From positions 2,666,001-2,730,000 of the forward strand of contig NZ_CP179868.1 of NCBI RefSeq assembly GCF_051379705.1: 64,000 nt of DNA, written 5' to 3'. Shown piece by piece: positions 17,165 through 25,285 of this stretch. The stretch comes from Ekhidna sp051379705 (GTDB lineage: Bacteria > Bacteroidota > Bacteroidia > Cytophagales > Cyclobacteriaceae). The translations under genes and the position numbers were made by a program. The stretch's first letter is position 1. Every line of letters begins with the position of its first letter. Under the pieces are notes generated by a model. That model did not search any database, was not told the origin of the DNA, and saw nothing but the letters and a program-made list of their open reading frames with translations.

Positions 17165-19791
17165 TGAACCTTCAACCACCAAAGTGGCCATTAAAATTCT
17201 TGCGCTGGTTTTGTAAGGATGAATACCTCGATGAAATCGAAGGTGACATCCTGGAACTCTACCAGATGAGAATCAAGCAATCCAGAAAAAGAGCAAACGC
17301 CTTTCTTTTCTGGAATGTGCTGAGGTCACTTAGGTGGGTAAATCTTAAACATGGCGAGATGAACAAATTCGGATTGATAAGGAACTATTTCAAGGTAGGC
17401 TTTCGCGCCCTTGTTAAGGATCGTCAGTTTACAGCTCTCAACCTTTTTGGACTATCGATGGGTCTTTCTGTTTTCCTGGCTCTTGTGTTGTTGGTACAAA
17501 ATGAAATGAGCTTTGATCGCTTTCACGCGAAAGCGGATAGGATTTATCAGGTAATCCAGGAATTCGAAAATGCTGATGGCATAGATCCCGAAATTTGGAC
17601 TTCTTGGCAGCTTTCTAACGCGCTTAGAACAGATCTTGACATAGTAGAAAATGCAGTAACCATCCATGCAGCATCTTCTACTTGGACCGAAGCAGATGGA
17701 AAGCGCTTCTTCGAGGAAGATGGCATAGTTGCTGGCCCTGAATTCTTTCAAATCTTCGATTTTGACCTGAAAGACGGAAATACCTCTGAAGTATTAAAAC
17801 AAAAGCGATCAATCATCTTGACAGAATCGCTAGCCAAAAAGTACTTTGAATTCGATAATCCCATAGGGAAAGAGGTGGATCTGGAGTTTTACGGCAGATT
17901 TACCGTTACTGGAGTGCTAGAGGATATTCCGGCCAATTCATACATTCAGTTCAATTTTATCCTTTCCCAGGATTACGATGTGTTCCTGGATAACGTTTCT
18001 GAAAACTTCAGGAATTTATTCTTTCATTGGAAAGGTGACCCTGTAGCCACATATGTCTTATTGAAAGACGCAAATGACAAAGATCTGTTTGAATCCAAAG
18101 TTGCTGCAATGCTTGAAAAGTACTTGGACAAAGAAGCCATCAACAGGCATTATTTACTTGGACTTCTTGACCTCCATTTTGATTCGCATGGCATTGATGG
18201 CCGAATCAATGAGTACGTCAAAGGTGATCGGACCAAAGTAAAGTTTTTGATGATTGTTGGCTCAATCATCTTACTCATGGCTTGCTTCAATTACATCAGC
18301 ATTTCTACGGCGCGATACATCAAACGATCCAGAGAGGTCGGTGTGAGGAAAGCCATGGGAGCACAAAGCCAACAGGTAGCAGTTCAATTCTTAATAGAAT
18401 CATTTCTTATGGTCTTGGCATCATTCGGTTTAGGTATGCTGTTCACTTATTTCCTGCTGCCATATTTTAACATGCTAACCGGAATAGAGCTTAGATTAAC
18501 CATTCCGTTCCTGCTGGAATCATTGCCCTACTTTTTGATTACCATTGTTTTAGTGACACTATTTGCCGGGTTCTATCCGGCCTTTCACCTGAGTAGATAC
18601 TCGGTTGTAAATGTGATCAAAAACATGACCATTTCTACCAAAGGGAAGGATAGTCTACGGAAGTCTCTTGTCATTGTTCAATACCTTTTTGTAGTAACGA
18701 TATTGGCTGGGTTGATAATCGTGAATCAACAGTATAAGTACATGAATAGTAAGTCTCTTGGATTTAATACAGAACAATTAGTCGTTGTGGAAATTAACAG
18801 CGGACAGGTCAGGAACAACTACTCAAAAATCAAAGACGAACTATTGAAACTAAAAGATGTTCAGAAAGTAACCGGGCTTACACGAATGATCAGTGGATAT
18901 CGATCGGGAACCGCCGTGGAGGTAAATACTGCAGACCGTCCAGATGAGAAAGTACCGATGAGATACTATGGCGTAGATAAGGATGGACTCTCAACATTGG
19001 AACTTCAATTAATTGCAGGCCAGGACTTTTCAGGTATGACTGGTAAGGATAGTATTTCTGTAATCATAAATGAGACCGCCGCAGAAATATATGGTGGAAA
19101 TAATGCAATCGGTCAGCTTATCAAAATACAAGAAGTCGCTGGAGATGAATTAAATGCGCGTGTAATCGGAATCGTAAGCGACTTTCATTATCGATCACTT
19201 CGAAAGTCTATTGGCCCGTGTGTTATTGGTCATTACAACAACCCATTCGTTAGCTTGGATGATATTGTCATTCAGCTGAGTGGGTTTAATACCATTGCAA
19301 CACTCGAGGAAATTGAGGTTATCCACAACATTTATGATACTAACAAGGTGATGACTTGGGAATTTATGGATGATATGGTTCAACGGGAATACGAAAAGGA
19401 AGCTACCTTCAGAAATGTGTTTGTAGGCGCTTCCATACTTTCATTTTTTATTGCAGTGTTGGGAATGATCGGACTCTCCTCCTACAATGTGATTTCTAGA
19501 AAAAAGGAAATAGCCATTCGGAAAATATTGGGTGCAGGCTTCTTAAGTCTCATCAGTCAGCATACACGCGAGTTTATCAAATTCGTTTTGCTAGCTTCCC
19601 TCATTTCTATTCCAATGTGCTGGTGGCTGGCTTTTCAATGGTTGGCCAGCTTTGAATATCGCATTGGAATTTCCCCAATGATTTTCTTGCTGGTGATCCT
19701 TTTCGTTATAGTAATAAGCTGTCTGGTTATTGTGACAGTCAGCAACAAGACCCTAAAATCGAATCCGGTCGATTCAATTAGATACGAGTGA
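17164..19791 (+). CDS. Giant MacB/FtsX-type ABC permease with prefix domain (orphan, cassette 2b)
   Basis: 875 aa, the third member of this family in the window. The prefix domain (PPKWPLKFLRWFCKDEYLD, then EIEGDILELY) is nearly identical in its core to the previous gene. FtsX loops SREVGVRKAMGA (near 390) and KEIAIRKILGA (near 780) flank the duplicated MacB-like cores. It starts in the stop of the upstream permease (TAATG) and ends in GTGA, where the last three bases overlap the GTG start of the M28 peptidase. Having two coupled permeases suggests they work as a heterodimer, but this is inference. No ATPase lies in the operon. Confidence 0.9.
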   Translation: MNLQPPKWPLKFLRWFCKDEYLDEIEGDILELYQMRIKQSRKRANAFLFWNVLRSLRWVNLKHGEMNKFGLIRNYFKVGFRALVKDRQFTALNLFGLSMGLSVFLALVLLVQNEMSFDRFHAKADRIYQVIQEFENADGIDPEIWTSWQLSNALRTDLDIVENAVTIHAASSTWTEADGKRFFEEDGIVAGPEFFQIFDFDLKDGNTSEVLKQKRSIILTESLAKKYFEFDNPIGKEVDLEFYGRFTVTGVLEDIPANSYIQFNFILSQDYDVFLDNVSENFRNLFFHWKGDPVATYVLLKDANDKDLFESKVAAMLEKYLDKEAINRHYLLGLLDLHFDSHGIDGRINEYVKGDRTKVKFLMIVGSIILLMACFNYISISTARYIKRSREVGVRKAMGAQSQQVAVQFLIESFLMVLASFGLGMLFTYFLLPYFNMLTGIELRLTIPFLLESLPYFLITIVLVTLFAGFYPAFHLSRYSVVNVIKNMTISTKGKDSLRKSLVIVQYLFVVTILAGLIIVNQQYKYMNSKSLGFNTEQLVVVEINSGQVRNNYSKIKDELLKLKDVQKVTGLTRMISGYRSGTAVEVNTADRPDEKVPMRYYGVDKDGLSTLELQLIAGQDFSGMTGKDSISVIINETAAEIYGGNNAIGQLIKIQEVAGDELNARVIGIVSDFHYRSLRKSIGPCVIGHYNNPFVSLDDIVIQLSGFNTIATLEEIEVIHNIYDTNKVMTWEFMDDMVQREYEKEATFRNVFVGASILSFFIAVLGMIGLSSYNVISRKKEIAIRKILGAGFLSLISQHTREFIKFVLLASLISIPMCWWLAFQWLASFEYRIGISPMIFLLVILFVIVISCLVIVTVSNKTLKSNPVDSIRYE

Positions 19792-20687
19792 AAAAGAGTG
19801 TCATAATCATTTACTTATTTTTTGTCGGCATTGCTACAGTCAATGGGCAGACAGAGTTTTTAATCAAAGAACAGCAGCAGCTGATTGGTCAACTATCTGG
19901 CAAATTTCCACTATCTGATGGATCTCTTCTTGAATCAAGAGATACACCTGAAAACAGAAAAATCGCCCGACAGTATTTGATGGATAAAATAGAAGCAATT
20001 GGCCTGGAGCCAAAGGAGCAATCATATCGGATGCCCAACATAAATCCATTAATTGATATGATATTTTCACCTTTTAGAGGAGGAAATGTGTACACAATCA
20101 TTCCGTCTACTAATCAGAGTAATGAGTACGTGGTTCTTGGTGCACACTTTGATACGGAATTAGATTGTCCGGGAGCTATTGATAATGCGTCAGGATCAGC
20201 GCTGATATATAGCGTTGGAAAAATGCTCAATTCCCTGGACTTGCGAAGGATGAACGTGATCATTGTCTTTTTTGATCAAGAGGAAGAAGAATTGGTGGGA
20301 AGCCAAGCTTTCGCGAAATACCTGAAAGCAGAAGACTTAAATATTCATTCTGTTCACACCTTTGATATGGTAGGCTGGGATGGTGATAGGAATAAAGAGA
20401 TGGAGTTGGAACTTCCTACTAAAGCACTTGAAGAAGCCTACAGAGAAAAGGCTGTAGAGATGGAAATCCCATTGTACGTGACCAGTATCAACTCAACCGA
20501 TCATCACTCATTCAGACAAGCAGGCTTTCAGGCAATAGGAATTAATGAAGCATATGGTAAACGAGATTCATCTCCATATAAGGATACGCCGGCGGATACT
20601 TATGAGACTGTCAATTTTGATTACCTGGCCGGCTCAACTCTGTTTGTTTTTGAGGTAATAAAAGAGATTATCAATGGTAACAATTAA
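19788..20687 (+). CDS. Exported M28-family zinc metallopeptidase
   Basis: 299 aa from a GTG start at 19788 that overlaps the permease stop (GTGA). Signal peptide MKKSVIIIYLFFVGIATVNGQ. The co-catalytic zinc motifs are present in order: AHFDTE, then GAIDNASGSA, then FFDQEEEELVGSQ with the catalytic Glu pair, HTFDMVGWDGD, and a late HHSF. This makes it a probable aminopeptidase or cyclase of the periplasm or cell surface. Glutaminyl cyclases share this fold, so N-terminal peptide modification is an alternative. Tight coupling to two permeases suggests the substrate is a peptide handled by the same system. Confidence 0.9.
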   Translation: MKKSVIIIYLFFVGIATVNGQTEFLIKEQQQLIGQLSGKFPLSDGSLLESRDTPENRKIARQYLMDKIEAIGLEPKEQSYRMPNINPLIDMIFSPFRGGNVYTIIPSTNQSNEYVVLGAHFDTELDCPGAIDNASGSALIYSVGKMLNSLDLRRMNVIIVFFDQEEEELVGSQAFAKYLKAEDLNIHSVHTFDMVGWDGDRNKEMELELPTKALEEAYREKAVEMEIPLYVTSINSTDHHSFRQAGFQAIGINEAYGKRDSSPYKDTPADTYETVNFDYLAGSTLFVFEVIKEIINGNN

Positions 20688-21063
20688 AGAAAGTTTTGAG
20701 TCTAATCCAATCTACTTTGGATCATTGATTGTCTGTGGGACGATATTTTTTCTTAAAGGAATTGACTATCTGATTCTTGGTAGTATCGTACCTTTTATAG
20801 TTGGTACACTCATGCTTTCCGGAATTTATTATGCGCTCTCAAAGAAGAATAAGTCATCCAGAAGAATAATTAAAATTGTCGCCGTGATGCTTGTTCTATG
20901 GGGAGTCGCAAGACTAGGAATTGAGATTTTGTTTTCATTTACTTCAATTACCGAGGCACACATCAGGTCACAGTTCACCTGGCCCAATAGAATCTTGAGC
21001 ATAGGGTCAATCAGTTTTGGTATTTACTTCCTAAGAAAGCAAAGACAAGAATTCATCATTTGA
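20674..21063 (+). CDS. Small membrane protein, unknown, last gene of the permease operon
   Basis: 129 aa with about four hydrophobic helices (YFGSLIVCGTIFFLKGIDYL, SIVPFIVGTLMLSGIYYAL, IVAVMLVLWGVARLGIEIL and ILSIGSISFGIYFL). No known motif. Its ATG lies 14 bases inside the end of the M28 peptidase gene, so it is probably translated by coupling and belongs to the PadR-permease-permease-peptidase operon. Confidence 0.65.
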   Translation: MVTIKESFESNPIYFGSLIVCGTIFFLKGIDYLILGSIVPFIVGTLMLSGIYYALSKKNKSSRRIIKIVAVMLVLWGVARLGIEILFSFTSITEAHIRSQFTWPNRILSIGSISFGIYFLRKQRQEFII

Positions 21064-21210
21064 CCTTCGCTAACCATTTTTTGCAGTTCTTGTTCGAGTA
21101 ATCCCCTTTTCTTATGATTTGAGGTTAGACGAATTCCCTGAGCAGAATACATCCTGGTGATTGAAATTCTGACTATTCGACGAATTTTTACCAGAATTGA
21201 AGAAATCTGA

Positions 21211-21234
21211 AACCAGAACACACAATTTCTGGTT
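21211..21234. other. Hairpin upstream of rpoD
   Basis: AACCAGAA (21211-21218) and TTCTGGTT (21227-21234) form an 8-bp stem with an 8-base loop. No T-tract follows on the plus strand, so it is not a classic terminator. It may still end the permease operon or bind a regulator. The remaining 279-base gap between 21063 and rpoD holds no supported gene apart from the promoter listed next. Confidence 0.35.
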
Positions 21235-21262
21235 CATTAGTCGTATATTATATGGCAGTCTA

Positions 21263-21294
21263 TTGCAAATACAAAGGTCAAAAGCCTATCTTTG
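21263..21294 (+). promoter_or_regulatory. Primary promoter of rpoD
   Basis: TTG at 21263-21265 and TATCTTTG at 21287-21294, separated by 21 bases, fit the Bacteroidota -33/-7 promoter well. The leader to the rpoD ATG at 21343 is about 45 bases, longer and more conventional than for several other genes here. Confidence 0.65.
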
Positions 21295-21342
21295 CAGATT
21301 GCTTTTTTATACCCATAACAAATTAGTTTTTAATAAGATAAT

Positions 21343-22215
21343 ATGCGACAGTTAAAGATTACCCAGTCAATTACCAACAGGAGAGAGAGCCACACCCTGG
21401 AGAAATATTTTACTGAGGTAAGTAATGTTCCAATGATTACTCCGGATGAAGAGGTGACGCTTGCCAAGCGAATCAAAGAGGGCGATGATCTGGCATTGGA
21501 AAAACTCGTTAAAGCAAACCTTAGGTTCGTGGTATCTGTAGCTAAGCAATACCAGAACAGAAGCTTACCACTAAACGACCTGATCAATGAAGGAAACCTT
21601 GGATTGATCAAAGCAGCCAAGAAATTTGACGAAACAAAAGGGTTTAAGTTTATCTCATACGCAGTATGGTGGATTCGTCAGTCCATTATGCAGGCGCTAG
21701 CTGAGCAGTCTCGTATCGTTCGTCTTCCGATGAACAAATCTGGTGCTATTAACCAGATCAGAAGAGCATATGCCGAGCTGGAGCAGCAGTTTGAGCGTGA
21801 GCCAACAGAAGAAGAGCTAGCTGATATCCTCGACATGAAGCCAAGTGAAGTAAGAAATACACTAGGTGCAGAGGTGAAGCAAATGTCAATGGACGCACCA
21901 TTCGGTGAAGACGAAAGCGGATCACTTCTTGACGTGCTTGAGAACGTAACTACAGGCCCTACAGATGGCAATCTTGTTTTCAATGACTCATTGAAGGTGG
22001 AAACTATGAGAGCGTTATCTACACTTACAGCTCGAGAGAGAGAAGTAGTAATGATGAGCTTCGGCATTGGATGTGACAATCCATTTACACTTGAGGAAAT
22101 TGGAGACGCCATGGGACTCACACGAGAGCGTGTGAGACAAATTCGAGAAAAAGCGCTTCAAAAACTAAGAGAACCAGGCAAAAACAGAAGATTGAAAGAA
22201 TTCTGTGCAAGCTAA
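21343..22215 (+). CDS. rpoD: Primary RNA polymerase sigma factor, RpoD/SigA type
   Basis: 290 aa, the short form usual in Bacteroidota, lacking the long region 1.1 and non-conserved region of proteobacterial sigma70. Region 1.2 (RRESHTLEKYFTEVS), region 2 (VKANLRFVVSVAKQYQN, then DLINEGNLGLIKAAKKFD and YAVWWIRQSI), region 3, and region 4 (LTAREREVVMMSFGIG, then LTRERVRQIREKALQKLR) are intact. It directs the housekeeping promoters of this organism, presumably the TAnnTTTG elements noted throughout the window. It is a single-gene unit with its own promoter and a strong terminator. Confidence 0.97.
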   Translation: MRQLKITQSITNRRESHTLEKYFTEVSNVPMITPDEEVTLAKRIKEGDDLALEKLVKANLRFVVSVAKQYQNRSLPLNDLINEGNLGLIKAAKKFDETKGFKFISYAVWWIRQSIMQALAEQSRIVRLPMNKSGAINQIRRAYAELEQQFEREPTEEELADILDMKPSEVRNTLGAEVKQMSMDAPFGEDESGSLLDVLENVTTGPTDGNLVFNDSLKVETMRALSTLTAREREVVMMSFGIGCDNPFTLEEIGDAMGLTRERVRQIREKALQKLREPGKNRRLKEFCAS

Positions 22216-22238
22216 TAATCTGGGAAAAGCATAAATTT

Positions 22239-22268
22239 AATCCTGACCAAAGTGTCAGGATTTTTTTT
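22239..22268 (+). terminator. Rho-independent terminator after rpoD
   Basis: Stem TCCTGAC (22241-22247) with GTCAGGA (22254-22260), extended by AA/TT at the base, followed by eight T residues. It is placed 24 bases after the rpoD stop. Confidence 0.9.
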
Positions 22269-22284
22269 GCCTAAAATTTCACGA

Positions 22285-22920
22285 ATGCCTATTCACGACA
22301 ATCTTGCATATGCGTTGGATCGAAACGATCAGGAGCCAAATAAGATAGTGGCGAAACAAATTGTTGATGCAAGAGATGAGAAACAAGTAGAGGAAATGGT
22401 TTCCTTCATTCTAAATAGGCCCAAGCAACGTGCCCAAGCAGATGCAATACTGGCTCTGGCGTATGTAGGAGAACTCAATCCTAAATTGTTATCTGGGCAG
22501 GTTGATTTTTTAATTGAAGAATTGAAGAGCCCAATCAACCGAGTCATATTTGGAAGCATGATAGCCCTCGCTCATGTTGCACAGCTGCAAAAAGAAAAGT
22601 TGTTTGAAGCATTACCTCAAATCATTGATGCTATGGATATCGGCACTGTAGTAACACGAGATCACGGCTATCGTATCATGATTACTTTGTATCAAGATTC
22701 ACGATTTCAGGCGGATGTATTTTTGTTGATACAAGAGCAATTGATGAAAGCGCCTTCAAACCAATTAGGACAATATGCAGAACGTCTAATTGAAGTAGTG
22801 AACGATTCAAATATCAATTCACTTATTGAAACATTGGAGGAGAGAAGAAACGATATAAGCAATGAACATCACATAAAAAGATTGAACAAAAACCTTAAAC
22901 ACCTGTACAAAAAGCTATGA
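22285..22920 (+). CDS. HEAT/ARM-like helical repeat protein, unknown
   Basis: 211 aa from ATG 22285; the longer open frame starts with a GTG inside the rpoD terminator and is rejected. The sequence is all-helical with repeat-like segments such as RAQADAILALAYVGELN and NRVIFGSMIALAHVAQLQ, suggesting a HEAT-type scaffold. There is no signal peptide and no catalytic motif. Its TGA stop overlaps the csaA ATG (ATGA), so the two proteins are translated together and may act together, perhaps in protein folding or RNA handling; that link is inference. Confidence 0.7.
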   Translation: MPIHDNLAYALDRNDQEPNKIVAKQIVDARDEKQVEEMVSFILNRPKQRAQADAILALAYVGELNPKLLSGQVDFLIEELKSPINRVIFGSMIALAHVAQLQKEKLFEALPQIIDAMDIGTVVTRDHGYRIMITLYQDSRFQADVFLLIQEQLMKAPSNQLGQYAERLIEVVNDSNINSLIETLEERRNDISNEHHIKRLNKNLKHLYKKL

Positions 22921-23249
22921 TTCATTGGGACGATTTTGCAAAAATTGACATGAGAGTAGGGACCATCGTAAAAGCCGAAGAATTCCCTGAAGCGCGCAAA
23001 CCAGCCTACATTCTTACCATAGATTTTGGCCCGGAGATTGGCCACAAAAAGAGCTCGGCGCAGATCACCGATTTGTATAATAAAAAACGCCTTAAGGGAG
23101 AGCAAGTGATTGCAGTTGTGAACTTTCCGCCTAAGCAAATAGGCCCGTTCATAAGCGAATGTCTGGTCATGGGAATCTACAATGAACAAAATGATGTGGT
23201 TTTGTTGCGTCCACAGCGTGAGGTGATGAATGGGTGTAAAGTAGGATAG
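22917..23249 (+). CDS. csaA: CsaA-type tRNA-binding-domain protein (export chaperone-like)
   Basis: 110 aa, a single OB-fold tRNA-binding domain. The start WDDFAKIDMRVGTIVKAEEF and the segments KKSSAQITDLY and VNFPPKQIGPFISECLVMG match the CsaA family. In Bacillus CsaA binds unfolded proteins and assists export; the domain also resembles the tRNA-binding extension of methionyl-tRNA synthetase, and real function in Bacteroidota is not established. Coupled by ATGA to the upstream helical repeat gene. Confidence 0.9.
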   Translation: MIHWDDFAKIDMRVGTIVKAEEFPEARKPAYILTIDFGPEIGHKKSSAQITDLYNKKRLKGEQVIAVVNFPPKQIGPFISECLVMGIYNEQNDVVLLRPQREVMNGCKVG

Positions 23250-23375
23250 CTAATTGAATAGTTGATAATATTTTGTCGGATTTAACCCAACAGTTTACCC
23301 AAGTTTGGAATTAAGTTTTAATAATGACATGTAGTGCCTTTCTTTGCGCACTTAACGAAAAAAACAACATCTTCA

Positions 23376-24152
23376 ATGTCTCAAATTCACTTGGTTTCCT
23401 GGAACGTAAATGGCATTCGAGCCATGATCAAAAAAGATTTCATCAAAGATGTGAAAGAGATGAATCCGGATGTGCTGTGCCTTCAAGAAACCAAGGGACA
23501 ACCGGAAGATGTAAAAACCGCACTACAGTTACTGCCTGAATATGAAGTAGCAGTAAACTCCTCCAAAGCTCGAAAAGGCTATTCAGGAACGGCAATTCTT
23601 TCTAAGGAAAAACCGCTTGAGGTTTTTTACGATATGGGAATCGAGGAACACGATCAGGAGGGAAGAGTTATCGCAGCAGAGTTTGAAAGCTACTTTGTTG
23701 TTACAGTTTATACGCCGAATTCAGGAGAAGGCATGAAGCGACTGGATTATAGAGCTACTTGGGATTATGCATTTAGAGAATACATTATCAGTTTGGAGGA
23801 GAAAAAGCCAGTTATTATCTGTGGTGACCTTAATGTCGCTCACACAGAAATTGATATCGCCAGGTCAAAAGAAAATTTCAATAAGCAATCAGGATATACG
23901 CAAACTGAGATCGATGGGCTGGATGCGTTGCTTGGCGAAGGCTATATTGATACCTTTAGAATGAAGTATCCGGAAGAAATCAAATACTCGTGGTGGAATT
24001 ATAAGTATCGTGCGCGTGAACGAAATGTAGGATGGAGAATCGATTACTTTCTGGTGAGTGAAAAGCTGAAGGATCAAGTTGCCGAAGCGCACATTTACAA
24101 TGAATACATGGGATCGGATCATTGTCCGGTCGGACTAAAACTTAATAGCTAA
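23376..24152 (+). CDS. xth: Exodeoxyribonuclease III / AP endonuclease (ExoIII family)
   Basis: 258 aa from ATG 23376 (MSQIHLVSWNVNGIRAM). An in-frame ATG at 23334 adds 14 residues without family similarity. Endonuclease/exonuclease/phosphatase fold with the catalytic motifs LQETK, YTPNSG, GDLNVAH, GWRIDYFLVS and SDHCPV in order. It cleaves at abasic sites in base excision repair. It sits alone between csaA and gcvT, 5 bases from the latter, so it may be co-transcribed with gcvT. Confidence 0.95.
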   Translation: MSQIHLVSWNVNGIRAMIKKDFIKDVKEMNPDVLCLQETKGQPEDVKTALQLLPEYEVAVNSSKARKGYSGTAILSKEKPLEVFYDMGIEEHDQEGRVIAAEFESYFVVTVYTPNSGEGMKRLDYRATWDYAFREYIISLEEKKPVIICGDLNVAHTEIDIARSKENFNKQSGYTQTEIDGLDALLGEGYIDTFRMKYPEEIKYSWWNYKYRARERNVGWRIDYFLVSEKLKDQVAEAHIYNEYMGSDHCPVGLKLNS

Positions 24153-24157
24153 TACGC

Positions 24158-25240
24158 ATGGAAACGAAACAAATCCCCTTGAATGACCTGCACGAAAAGT
24201 TAGGTGGAAAAATGACACCCTTTGCAGGATATAACATGCCTGTTCGATACTCCTCAGATAAAGAAGAACATTTAACTGTTCGCGAAGGTGTAGGTGTCTT
24301 TGATGTGTCTCATATGGGAGAATTTATGTTACGCGGACCGCACACACTGGATTTAATCCAATGGGTAACAAGCAATGATGCATCGAAGATCGTCAATGGG
24401 CAGGCGCAATATTCTTGCTTACCCAATGACAAAGGTGGAATTGTAGATGATTTGCTTGTCTATCGATTCTCAGAAGAGAAATACATGTTGGTGGTGAATG
24501 CATCCAACATTGAGAAAGATTGGAACTGGATCAAGAGTCAGGATAAGTGGGGAGTAGACATGGAAGATGTTTCTGACGATTTGGTATTGCTAGCTGTGCA
24601 AGGACCAAAAGCGGTAGAGACACTTCAAAAGCTTACCGAAGTAAATCTGTCAGAAGTTAAGTTCTATCATTTCAAGGCGGCTTTTCTTGCGGGTTATGAG
24701 ATGATCATTTCCGCCACCGGATACACAGGTTCAGGTGGATTCGAATTGTATATTAACAAAGAAGACGCGCAAGACGTGTGGAATAAAATCTTTGAGGCAG
24801 GCGAAGAATTCGGCATAAAACCAATTGGCCTTGGTGCGAGAGATACACTCCGACTGGAAAAAGGATTCTGCTTGTATGGAAACGATATTACAGATGAAAC
24901 TTCACCGCTGGAGGCAGGTCTTGGTTGGGTGACAAAATTCACTAAAGACTTTGTGAATGCAGAAAACTTGAAAGCTCAGAAAGAAGCAGGTGTTCAACGA
25001 AAACTAGTTGGTTTCGAAATGATGGAGAGAGGAATTCCTCGACATGATTATGAACTTGCTGACCTTGACGGCAACATAATCGGAAAAGTGACTTCAGGAA
25101 CCATGTCTCCTTCACTGAATATGGGTATTGGAATGGGATATGTAACCATCGAAAACAGTAAGCCAGATACGGAAATCAATGTGATCATTCGAGACAAATC
25201 GGTGAAGGCCAAAGTGGTAAGACCTCCATTTTTGAAGTGA
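24158..25240 (+). CDS. gcvT: Glycine cleavage system T protein (aminomethyltransferase)
   Basis: 360 aa, full family length. It transfers the aminomethyl group of the lipoyl H protein to tetrahydrofolate, releasing ammonia. Recognised by FDVSHMGEFMLRGP near residue 50, by QYSCLPNDKGGIVDDLLVYR, and by the later motifs GYTGSGGFELYI and LGARDTLRLEKGFCLYGND. The C-terminal region carries the usual GKVTSGTMSPSLN. GcvH and GcvP are not in the window, so the system is dispersed, as often in Bacteroidota. Confidence 0.96.
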   Translation: METKQIPLNDLHEKLGGKMTPFAGYNMPVRYSSDKEEHLTVREGVGVFDVSHMGEFMLRGPHTLDLIQWVTSNDASKIVNGQAQYSCLPNDKGGIVDDLLVYRFSEEKYMLVVNASNIEKDWNWIKSQDKWGVDMEDVSDDLVLLAVQGPKAVETLQKLTEVNLSEVKFYHFKAAFLAGYEMIISATGYTGSGGFELYINKEDAQDVWNKIFEAGEEFGIKPIGLGARDTLRLEKGFCLYGNDITDETSPLEAGLGWVTKFTKDFVNAENLKAQKEAGVQRKLVGFEMMERGIPRHDYELADLDGNIIGKVTSGTMSPSLNMGIGMGYVTIENSKPDTEINVIIRDKSVKAKVVRPPFLK

Positions 25241-25285
25241 CCCAAAGGATCTTCACAAAACCTGGCAGAATCTAACATTAGGATA

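Noticed and set aside
10065..19791. Hidden ATPase domain or frameshifted ATPase within the permease cluster
   Set aside because: No Walker A or LSGGQ motif is visible in the permease frames or in the short gaps between genes.
21024..21221. 65-codon minus-strand frame at the end of the permease operon
   Set aside because: No recognisable motif, overlaps the end of a coupled gene, and no promoter or partner; likely chance.
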